The notes under the pieces were generated by a model that was not told where the DNA came from, did no database searches, and saw only the letters and a list, made by a program, of their open reading frames with translations. 20,805 bases of DNA from Kipferlia bialata (Eukaryota; Fornicata), in the NCBI GenBank assembly GCA_003568945.1, contig BDIP01000086.1, positions 11,509 through 32,313 on the forward strand, in the 5' to 3' direction. Of the stretch, positions 1-7,672 are shown one piece after another (positions within the stretch are counted from its first letter, which is position 1; each line of letters opens with the position of its first letter). The position numbers and the translations under genes were made by a program.

Positions 1-4
1 TTTT

Positions 5-41
<37 letters not shown>
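1..41. repeat. T5/C36 homopolymer at window edge
   Basis: Five T then 36 C in a row. Similar pure tracts occur at about 3651-3723, 9304-9385 and 20769-20787. The two inner ones sit exactly where genes are cut off, so this one may also hide the missing first exon of the deubiquitinase that follows. Confidence 0.95.
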
Positions 42-44
<3 letters not shown>

Positions 45-91
45 CCTACAATACTCTCCCTATTCAGAACCTCCATCTGCTCTGATTCCAG

Positions 92-905
92 GCACCCCCC
101 ACCCCGACCGAGCACCTTGTGTCCCCTGTGTACATCAGGTCTCTGATGGGGCAGAGGCAGCCCCTCAGTGGCCCAGCCGGTCTGGTCAACCCCATCTGCC
201 AGGTATCGGTATCTCTATCAGTTGTCTTGTTCACCACATCTGACCCCAGTGCTATGCCAATGCAGCCACCCAGGCTCTGCTGGCTGTCAGGCCCATCCTC
301 AACCACCTCAGGTACACTAGTATACAATATCCCTCTCTCCCCTGACCCACTCTGTTTTGTGTCCTCTCTCTCTTCTCTTATGTACTGCCCACTCCAAGCA
401 CTGTCCCCTCTCTCTATATACACTAACCCCCTAGGTCTGGGTACCACTCCAAGCACTGCCCCAGGAAGGGCAAGGGCTTCTGTGTGGCATGTGAGATGGA
501 GAAGGTGGGTATTAAATATACTTATAAATATGTGCTTGTGATAGTGCTTTGAATCTGTCGATCTCTGCCTCATACCAGGTCGCCAACCACCTCTACGGGA
601 ACCATGCAAGGAACGCCTTCCACCCCAAGGTATGCACATGGTTCATGTGTATTCATCATACCCACTCCTACAATGCTACTGCCCCTCACCCCTCAGGTTC
701 TGTTCAGGCACCTCAAGGCCCTGAACCCCTCCTTCAACCCCATCACCATGCACGACTCCCACGAGTACATCACATCCCTGCTCCAGAGGCTGTGCGAGGC
801 AGACCAGGCCAGGTAATATATATACATATATATATGTATATATATATAGATAGATACACTCAATGATTATACCCACAGAGGCTGTGCGAGGCAGACCAGG
901 CCAGG

Positions 906-938
<33 letters not shown>

Positions 939-3088
939 TAGATATATATAGATATATACTCAATGATTATACCTGCTCCAGAGGCTGTGCGAGGCAGACC
1001 AGGCCAGGTATAGTCTCTATGCACGCTCTTCATACAGTATCCACTGAGTCTGCTCTCTCATGTATCTCTCACCCCCAGAGAGGCAGGTGGCCGTGCCAAG
1101 AACCCCTCCGCCAAGAGACCTGCCCCCACCACAGCCTTTGACCAGCTGGTGGGAGGGTATGAGAGGCAGGTATGCAGCTTGCAAACATACATACCTGTGG
1201 ATACCTATACTACCCCCCCCCTCATCTCAGGTTGTGACGTGCTCCAAGTGCCAGGACGAGTCCATCACATTCAGACACTTCCACTCACTCTATGTCCCCA
1301 TCAAGGGGAGGCGTCTGAGTGACTGTCTCAAGGACTACACCTCAGACGAGACCCTCGAGGGCAGGAAGTGCCCCAACTGTGGGGAGGAGGCCGAGGCCAC
1401 CCTCTCCCACAGGGTCTGCATCCCACCCACCGGCCTCATCATGACACTGCAGAGGTTCGACCCCCTGCTCGCTGCACAGGGGCTGCCCGCCAAGGTGTGT
1501 GCCGTATTATTATATATATTATTATATTATGATATTATTATTATTATATATTGTCATAGAGTGTCATCTGATACCCACTACCCCTCAGGTCCGCAAGAGA
1601 GTGACGCTCCCCCCCGTGCTGGACCTAGGTTCGTGCATGACGGACTGGGCCAACAAGGAGTACGGGCAGACACTCTACAACCTGGTGGGAGTGGTGTGTC
1701 ACGCAGGTATGGACACACATGTACTAGATATATGCCATTTATATACACTCTCTCTTGTTCTCTATAGTCTGTCGTCCTGTATTATATTTCATCTCCAGGC
1801 ACCTACATGCATGCCGGCCACTATGTGAGCCATGTCAAGACACCAGTGGGCAGCTGGAAGTACTGCGACGACGAGAGTGTGTCCCGTTCCTCTGAGAAGA
1901 CTGCCTGCACCGACTCCAATGCCTATGTGCTTGTGTATGAGAGGGTGGAGGGCAAGGCAAAGGCCACGCCCCTCTTCAAGGAGAGCGGGGTGCTCTCCAA
2001 GGTCAAGGCAGAGAAGCAGCGGGAGGAGAGAGAGAGAGAGAAGGCAGCACGGGCCGCCAGGAAGGCAGAGGGCCCTGGGAAGGGCACCAAGCTGTCGATG
2101 GAGGAGTACCAGGCCCTGATGCGCCAGATCGAGGAGGAGGACAACAGTGAGAGCAGCGGCAGTGGAGACGACAGCAGCGACAGCGACTCTGACAGCAGCA
2201 GTGACACATCCTCAGAGGAGGAGGAGGAGGAGGAGGAGAGAGAGGGGAAGGGCATGGAGGTGGAGAGTGAGGCCGTGGCAGTGGCCCCTCTCCCTGCTGC
2301 CGCCCCCGCCCCCGCCCCCGTCCCCCTGAGCTTCACAGCCATTGGCGGCATGGGAGAGGCCAGTGAGAGTGAGAGTGGGGAGGACGGCCTTGAGGACTGG
2401 CAGCGGGTGGCAGCCCCAGTGCCCAAGATGGTGGGAGAGGAGGAGGAGCAGGAGGGGGAGGAGGAGGAGGTAGTACCCCCCAAGGAGGAGGTGAAGAAGC
2501 AGGAGGTTGTGAGGCCCCCCTCCCCAGTGGCTGCTGTGAAGAAGGTAGAGGTGGCACAGCCCAAGAAGAGGGTGGTGGTGTCCGGCGCCTCCCAGGACCC
2601 CTCCTCTGCCAAGAACAAGAGGAGGGCAGTCCCCACTGCGGCCAGGCCTGCCTCTCTCTCAGCTGTCCTAGGCCAGGGGTGGAGTGGCGCCAAGAGGAGA
2701 GTGGTGGACCCAACCATGGAGACAAGACTGGGGGGGGACGTCACAGAGTGGGACCAGGAGCTCGACCAGGTGTGTATCTATATATACCCCATACACTATG
2801 TCTCTCTGGGTGTCTATATATCTATGTACTTACCGCAGGGTAAGGTGCGCAAGACCAAGGCTGTGCGTGAGGAGAACAAGCGCATAGTGATGGAGAGGAA
2901 GGCCAAGGAGGCAGCTGCCTTCAAGAAGAAGAACAGGTACTGCTATATCCATATGTATATATATGTGTGTATGTACATATGCTTACACCAGGTGGAAGAA
3001 GGGCAAGGGCAAGGGTGCAGGCAGGGGTGGGAAGGGCAAGGGGGGCAGGTTCTCCGCCCCAAAGGCCAAGGCTAGGCCCCAGAAGTAG
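92..3088 (+). CDS. Ubiquitin carboxyl-terminal hydrolase, USP36/42-like (5' end missing)
   Basis: A USP-family deubiquitinase that removes ubiquitin from proteins. Exons: 92-202, 250-311, 435-504, 579-629, 697-812, 1079-1169, 1231-1494, 1589-1706, 1799-2769, 2839-2936, 2992-3088. All phases agree and give 682 residues from the first visible exon, which opens at an acceptor, so the true start lies upstream (ATG at 146 is the alternative). The Cys box reads GLVNPICQ-CYANA with the catalytic Cys as first codon of exon 2 (250-252). Then come YHSKHCP...FCVACEMEK, typical of USP36/42, a DSHEYITSLL block, two zinc-binding CxxC pairs (CSKC, CPNC), the His box MHAGHY (His 1819-1821), WKYCDDESV holding the acidic residue, and SNAYVLVYER. 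About 300 residues of acidic Glu/Ser tail follow, ending in a basic Lys/Gly segment. USP36 is nucleolar and the basic tail would suit that, but localisation is inference. The Gly-Asn-Thr usual before the catalytic Cys is Ile-Cys-Gln here. Confidence 0.9.
389..458 (+). repeat. 15-base exon segment copied into the preceding intron
   Basis: The bases ccactccaagcactg at 444-458 encode part of YHSKHCP in the deubiquitinase. The same 15 bases stand at 389-403 inside the intron just upstream, 55 bases away. This is a short direct duplication across the acceptor site. Confidence 0.85.
784..1012 (+). repeat. Three tandem copies of an exon 3' edge plus splice donor
   Basis: The last 29 bases of the exon ending at 812, plus its gt donor, recur at 876 and 979 (steps of 92 and 103 bases). 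Between copies lie TA-rich microsatellites and a shared caatgattatacc segment. Copies 2 and 3 are each preceded by a cag, so each looks like a 26-base exon with acceptor and donor. Including one 26-base cassette would shift the frame; skipping both keeps AR|EAGGRAKN in frame with the exon at 1079. Confidence 0.9.
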
Positions 3089-3184
3089 AGGGGGAGAGAC
3101 TGCATCCACAGTGTGTGAATATCGTTAAAGACTTCGAAAGATAACTGTTAACTATTCTATTTTGGCCACAACCCGTGATGGGGC

Positions 3185-3636
3185 TTAAGCCATCTTCTTG
3201 AGCCGGAAGTACTTCTGGAGCCGCCTCATGATGAACAGAACGGCACAGGCATAGATGGCAATCTCGACAAAGGAGAGGAGGACAACACTGCGGCCAATAC
3301 GCTTCGACTTGTCCTGGGTGTGAGGGTCAAAGAGAGAGAATGAGAATGAGCCACCTTTCTGACTGGATGAATATATCTAGCTATATGTAGATGGCGACAG
3401 GATAGAGAAGGAGTATGACCCAATGGAGGGACACACACTGCTACGCCAGTCCAAACCAGACGCTGTGCCTCTCTGGTCCTGACCTACATATATATGTATA
3501 TGTTTATGATAGAGTGTATACCTGGTACTGTGCCTCTCTGGTCCTGGCCTCATTCTGCTGGGCAGAGATGGCCCTGACCTTGGTGTATATGCGCTTGAGA
3601 CCGTTATCAAGGTCTGAGGTGAGACGCTCACTGAGT

Positions 3637-3640
<4 letters not shown>
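3185..3640 (-). CDS. p24/TMED (emp24) cargo receptor, C-terminal part only
   Basis: A p24-family type I membrane protein of ER-Golgi vesicles, of which only the end is present. The last exon is 3185-3313 (43 codons): a membrane span around VVLLSFVEIAIYACAVLFIM, then a short basic cytoplasmic tail RRLQKYFRLKKMA with aromatic and lysine residues as in COP-binding p24 tails. The exon before ends at 3522 and encodes a coiled-coil stretch, SERLTSDLDNGLKRIYTKV then RAISAQQNEARTREAQYQ, matching the region between the GOLD domain and the membrane. The signal peptide and GOLD domain should lie at higher coordinates, but the sequence runs into poly-G at 3651 and then into an unrelated gene on the other strand. 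The 208-base intron 3314-3521 holds a copy of the exon end. It converges on the deubiquitinase, 96 bases from stop to stop. Confidence 0.75.
3463..3550 (-). repeat. 23-base exon-end copy inside the p24 intron
   Basis: The 23 bases at 3528-3550, coding for part of the exon end ARTREAQ on the minus strand, recur at 3463-3485 in the intron with one mismatch, 65 bases away. TA-rich sequence separates the copies, as in the triplication at 784-1012. Confidence 0.85.
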
Positions 3641-3650
<10 letters not shown>

Positions 3651-3667
<17 letters not shown>

Positions 3668-3723
3668 GGGGGGGGTTTTTTTTTTTTTTTAATAGACATT
3701 TTTCCCCCCCCCCCCCCCCCCCC
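3651..3723. repeat. G-run, T-run and C-run block
   Basis: About 24 G, then about 16 T, a short aatagacattttt spacer, then about 20 C. The p24 gene on the left loses its 5' half here and the gene on the right has no recognisable start. This fits two contig ends joined at homopolymers or a gap-filled low-quality stretch; a real rearrangement is the alternative. Confidence 0.9.
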
Positions 3724-3846
3724 ACCTTCGAACTCTCTGAAATCTGTCCTCCCTGCCTTCTGTTGGTATCGAGTAGTCTTCCCTATTGGTACACTTGCGG
3801 CTCACTTACCCCAGGGCTGAGCCACCCTACATGTTCCACCCCCCAG

Positions 3847-5910
3847 GCCAGGGGTGGAATGATGAGGCGGCATATGCCGAGTCTGAGAGGGCCAGAGAGG
3901 TGATGGATGTGTGGGCAGCGAAGGGGAGTGACAGAGGCAGGACGCAGAGGGGCAGGGAAGGCGGGAGGAGCAGGGTGACACCCATCAGAGAGCTGGCCAC
4001 AGACGAGGTGTTCAAGTCACTAGGTGAGTGTGTATAGTGGTGTGACATACTCTGTCTCTCTGCCTCTCTCATCCCCTAGGTATCAGACCCTCTGTGCTCA
4101 TGACCCCCAAGCCTAAGAGAGAGGGAGAGAGGGGGAGGGACAGGACAGGCCAGGGCATGAGGGGTCAGGGTGGTGCTGGTGCCACATATCAGAGAGGGAG
4201 GGGGAGAGAGAGTGCGCAGGAGGACTCCTCCCCCTCTAGCTTTGAGCACTCAGTGGAGGATGAAATGGAGAGGGGGAGAGAGGTAGGGAGGGAGAGAGAG
4301 AGAGCGGCAGAGAGAGAGAAGTGGGACGCCTTCCTGGACCTTGGATCCCCAGAGAGGGAGAGAGAGAGAGAGAGAGAGCTAGAGGAATTCATTGAGAAGT
4401 ATGCCGAAAGGCTGGGTGCAGTGGCTAAGGAAACACGTGCTAGGGGGGTTGGGAGTGACAGTGGGGTGGACACCCAGTCTGTGGGGACAAGTCCCATAGT
4501 GTCAGGACCCATGCCTACATCAGGTGGAGAGAGGGTGGTGGAGAGTGGGATAATACCCACTATGCCCAGCCACACCCCTACCCCTCCCCCTCCCGCAGTG
4601 TCTGCATCTAGTACCCGTAGTACTCATAGTACTCATAGCACCCATAGTAGTACTCATAGCACCATGTCCAGTGGGAGTGACTCACATGTTGACCCCACCG
4701 TGGGTGTGGTAGGTGTTGGGCAGTATGTGTCCTCCCCACCCTCCACCCAGGACGTGCATGTCAGCTATGCCAGGCATGAGGGAGTGGGGACACAGAGAGA
4801 GGGGGAGGGGGAGAGGCAGGTGCAGAGGGGTAGAGAGGGGGAGGTGGATGGTCTCAGGGCTGAGCAGTGTGGGACTGAGAGGGAAGGCGGTGGGCAGTGG
4901 AAGCGTGTAGGGTCAGAGGGGGAGGGAGAGACAGGAAGGGAGTCAGTGTTGAGCCAAACTGCTCCTCTATCCATGGCTCTATCCAGGCCTGTCCACACAC
5001 ACCCAGCTGATGACCCCTCCAGCCATGCCCTGCCCCTGGACACCATGCCCACTAGCAGTATCAGTAGCCACACACACACCCACACACTGCACTCCCCGTC
5101 ACCCACTAGAGAACCTGCCCGTGCTGTGTCAGTGCATAGACTGGATCCCCTAGACACACTGACCACTGGCACTGGCCCTGTACATGCCATGTCTGACACT
5201 GGTGCTCGGTCTCCCTTGCAGCCTAGGCAGCCGTCCGTCTACCCGCCACCCACGGCCCCTCCCCATAGGCCATCCAGGTCTAGGTCTAGGTCTAGGTCGA
5301 GGAGTGGGTCGAGGGGGTCCAGATCCGTGTCTCTGGTTGTGGATGTGCCAGGGGTCAAGCCCAGTCTGTATGGGGTAGGGACCGTGGGAGAGAGCGGCCC
5401 CTCCCACCCCCTGTCCTCAGATGACGTCATAGCAGTGCCCCCAGACATAGCCATGCTGGTCAGGCAGTATGCTCAGCCCCATGCAGAGTATGGGGGGCCC
5501 TCTATCTCTCTGGCTAGCAGGGCCAGTGCCACTCCAACAGAGAGGAGGGACTCGGAGAGAAGGGGGTCTGGGAGGGGTGTTGCCCCAGTGTCAGGGACCC
5601 AGGGACCCTCTGCAGCCTCCACCCCCTATGGCGCCACGCCTTCCATGGCCGTGTCCATGTACCTAGGGGCCTCACCCTCCCTCTTCTCACCCCCTCTGCG
5701 GTCTGCCTCTCTCCTCAACAGTGGCAGAAGCTCTAGCTCAAGGGTCAAGGTGGGAGACGTTATGATATGTATCAGTATACAGCTCAATTTGGGCATCGAA
5801 GTCATGTATGTTCTGTATCCCCTAGAGTCACTATCTGACCCTAGGACTCCCTGCGCAGCATCAGAGAGCGTGTGCGTGATATCGATGCATCTATGTGGAT
5901 GGAGGACTAG
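3847..5910 (+). CDS. Uncharacterised disordered protein (5' end missing)
   Basis: I do not recognise the family. Exons: about 3847-4023, 4080-5749, 5845-5910, phases consistent, at least 637 residues. The first exon opens at an acceptor-like ccccccag and encodes an ordered-looking piece, GWNDEAAYAESERAREVMD then PIRELATDEVFKSLGIRPS. A helical charged segment, LEEFIEKYAERLGAVAKETR, lies near 4379-4440. The middle is low complexity: Arg/Glu/Gly-rich stretches, a Thr-His-Ser repeat near 4611-4665, and an Arg-Ser dipeptide run near 5275-5330 like an SR domain. The last exon is a tidy helix, DSLRSIRERVRDIDASMWMED, then TAG. Order at both ends and disorder between suggests a scaffold-like protein, but no function can be assigned. 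The missing start coincides with the homopolymer block just upstream. Confidence 0.7.
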
Positions 5911-6049
5911 AGGGGGAGAGGTGCATTTCTACTAGTGTCAATGTGTGTATACTCAATAGAGTTCCATATGGTGTTTATCTAAAGACTGAGTGATAATGAA
6001 GTATGTGTTAATATGTAGAGACTGTGTTGTTTGTCTATCTATTGATACA

Positions 6050-6108
6050 TGTCACTCTGGCACTGGTTGCTATGTAGGCATTGACCAGGTACCGTCAGTG
6101 GGACAGTG
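6050..6108 (-). promoter_or_regulatory. SECIS element of selenoprotein gene 1
   Basis: Type II SECIS-like hairpin in the 3' UTR, 27 bases after the stop. On the minus strand: lower stem TGTC/GACA, core TGAC (6094-6097) facing AGAG (6055-6058), a nine-pair helix GGTACCTGGT/ACCAGTGCC with one bulge and one G-U, then an unpaired AA (6081-6082) eleven bases after TGAC, and a TGC/GCA mini-stem. Core, spacing and AA match eukaryotic SECIS elements, which recruit the factors that read UGA as selenocysteine. Confidence 0.85.
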
Positions 6109-6134
6109 TATATACATTGGTTTGGTACTACTGC

Positions 6135-6723
6135 CTAGTGCAGCAGACACCCTGCCTCTTCAAGAGCCTCACGGAACTCATCCTCAGTGGTACTCTGGGG
6201 GTGAGGGTGGGGGGGCACCTGTACATGTACGGGGAGAGGGACATGTCACTTCTATACACATACATATATATCCACAACACTCCCCCCACCTTCTGGAAGC
6301 CTATGACATCATACACCTCTCCGTCCCTCTCCAGCTCCACATAGGGCTGGCAGGACCTGGGGTGGATGACAGGTGAGAGGTAGGATTCATATAATCAGAT
6401 CTGTATGACAAGACCAAAGTAGGGAGATGGTACTCTTGTCGTCACCCACCTGTATGTCGTTGTGATATCATAGAGTGATGCGGATGGCCCCCTCACAAAG
6501 GACTTGATGCCGGGCCATCCGCCCATGCGTCATCCTCCTAGGGTTAGAGAGAGAGAATAAGAGATATAGAGAGAGATGATGAGTCCCCACCTGGTATGAA
6601 GAGGTATGCACTGGTGTCTGCCACCCTATCCCCATAGTCCTTCCTCCTGGCCCTGGGGAAGGCATCGGCACAGGCCATCCCAAAAAGGAGGAGTAGGAGG
6701 AGGAGGGAGCTCCACAGACGCAT
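6135..6723 (-). CDS. SelM/Sep15-family selenoprotein, copy 1
   Basis: A secreted or ER thioredoxin-like selenoprotein of the SelM/Sep15 family, 115 residues. Exons in order of transcription: 6723-6591, 6537-6450, 6356-6290, 6194-6135. It opens with signal peptide MRLWSSLLLLLLLFGMACA. The second exon starts just before an in-frame TGA (6532-6530, residue 47) in the context YLFIP-GG-Sec-RMGGWPGIKSF. This aligns without gaps with human SelM GG-Sec-RLNRLKEVKAF, as I recall that sequence. YVELERDGEVYDV and TTEDEFREALEEAGC then match the SelM beta strand and last helix. The family's CxxSec has Pro instead of Cys, so no resolving Cys sits at -3. TGA is read as Sec because conserved coding follows it, the paralog keeps it at the same place, and a SECIS follows the stop. 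The substrate is unknown. Confidence 0.85.
6530..6532 (-). other. In-frame TGA = selenocysteine codon (copy 1)
   Basis: Codon 47, in G-G-Sec-R, the seventh to ninth base of its exon. The copy-2 gene has TGA at the same exon position (8075-8073), with ten identical bases gaggatgacg opening both exons. Confidence 0.85.
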
Positions 6724-6850
6724 GTGTCCCCTCTCCTATAAAGAGAGAGACTGAGGGACACCGAGTGTTCTGTATCGTCACTCAGACCCTCTACAGCAAC
6801 AGTCATACCCCTCAACAGCTATCTACAGTGGGTCTATTGATTGAGACCTC
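6724..6850. other. Intergenic, no gene seen
   Basis: Between the start of selenoprotein copy 1 and the SECIS-like hairpin of the third locus. An in-frame acceptor-like tatag lies at 6740-6736, twelve bases before the copy-1 ATG, so an upstream first exon (for example the one at 7358-7408) could splice in. Nothing else recognised. Confidence 0.5.
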
Positions 6851-6910
6851 ACCACTCAAGATATCGGTTGCAGTGTATAGCAGTGGCCAGATATCCGTCA
6901 ACGTGGCAGG
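6851..6910 (-). promoter_or_regulatory. Third SECIS-like hairpin (CC type)
   Basis: On the minus strand: lower stem CCTGCCAC/GTGGTGAGG (eight pairs with one bulge), core TGAC (6900-6897) facing TGAG, upper helix GGATATC/GATATCT, then CTGG followed by CC where the other two have AA, ten bases after TGAC, and a TGC/GCA mini-stem. It resembles the copy-1 SECIS, yet the helix bases differ on both sides and still pair. Mammalian SelM and SelO SECIS elements are known to carry CC in this place. Confidence 0.6.
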
Positions 6911-7008
6911 TGGAAGTGAAGAGAGGAGAGAGAGAATGACTGAGCATACATCGTGTAGCAGACTATGCCACCCTCTCTGCAACTGCACCACCCCTAGACA
7001 TGAGGTGT

Positions 7009-7408
7009 CTACAGGGTGTCGGTGTTGATGTTCCTAGAGTAGTACACACCGCTGGCAGGACGTGGGGGGAGGGTGCTCTTCACTGGGGGTTAATGGATAT
7101 ACATATAGTGTATATGAGTGTAGTTGCCCCAATGATTGAAAGGCAACAGTGAGAGGTGGACTATCACAAATCCATACTAGACATACAAACCGCTCCATAT
7201 TCACTACCCCACGCCCTGCCCCACCTGACGGTCTCCTAGGGCCTCAGGCCATGGCCATCCCCAGCTGGGGTGGGGGGGAGTATGCGTGTGTTGCATATAC
7301 AGTGGAAGAACAACATACACAGTAATGCAGCATTACCAATGCTACCACCCCACATACCATTGCCAGCACCACGAGCATCACTAACACAAGGCTAGTCGGG
7401 GAGCGCAT
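7009..7408 (-). CDS. Possible third short selenoprotein gene or decayed paralog
   Basis: The first exon 7408-7358 encodes MRSPTSLVLVMLVVLAM, a signal-peptide-like segment clearly homologous in DNA to the first exon of copy 2, with the same phase-0 ATG|gt end. A proposed second exon 7264-7225 reads LGMAMA-TGA-GPRRPS, resembling GMACADAFPRARR of copy 1, with the TGA at 7246-7244. A proposed third exon 7082-7009 reads KSTLPPRPASGVYYSRNI then NTDTL and TAG. A SECIS-like hairpin follows about 100 bases later. Total only 54 residues, with no SelM core seen. A rival splice, from an acceptor at 7234, avoids the TGA and also stays open to a TAG. So the first exon and hairpin are well supported; the middle is a guess, and the locus may be a pseudogene. 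Confidence 0.35.
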
Positions 7409-7583
7409 CTGAGACACTCGGCCGATGGAGAGAGGGAGGGGGGAGGGGGATGTACATGCGTCACACAGTATATGGCATCAACCGAGGTGGGGGTGAACAG
7501 CAACAAAGGAATGGGGTGTACAGTAGAGACTCACTGGAAAGGTGACACATCCAAACCACCACCACATACTCATTCATCTATTG
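7409..7583. other. Short intergenic stretch
   Basis: Between the third-locus start and the copy-2 SECIS. Presumably the third locus's 5' region; a G/A-rich patch at about 7425-7450 is the only feature noticed. Confidence 0.4.
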
Positions 7584-7643
7584 GCTGTCACTCTGGACCC
7601 AGCTGCCGTGTTGGCATTGACTGGTATCCGTCAGTGTGACACT
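7584..7643 (-). promoter_or_regulatory. SECIS element of selenoprotein gene 2
   Basis: Type II SECIS-like hairpin 30 bases after the stop. On the minus strand: lower stem TGTCA/TGACA, core TGAC (7633-7630) facing AGAG (7594-7591), helix GGATACCAG/CTGGGTCC with one bulged A, unpaired AA (7618-7617) eleven bases after TGAC, and a TGCC/GGCA mini-stem with a five-base loop. Same core, spacing and AA position as copy 1, while helix bases differ and stay paired. Confidence 0.88.
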
Positions 7644-7672
7644 AGATATGTGACAGTGTGTACACACCCTGT

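Noticed and set aside
815-960. TA-rich repeats as a mobile element tail
   Set aside because: They are simple microsatellites inside the duplicated intron units, with no terminal repeats, target duplication or coding remains.
1923-2744. 273-codon antisense frame over the deubiquitinase tail
   Set aside because: Mirror of the acidic Glu/Ser tail, with poly-Ser and poly-Leu composition and no start context or introns like real genes here.
6530-6537. Splicing around the TGA of the selenoprotein genes to avoid a stop
   Set aside because: The bases before and after the TGA are conserved between paralogs, no AG acceptor lies just after it in both, and SECIS hairpins follow both stops.
6606-7028. 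140-codon plus-strand frame through the selenoprotein cluster
   Set aside because: It runs antisense to the copy-1 signal peptide exon and the third SECIS-like hairpin, and shows no protein-like pattern.
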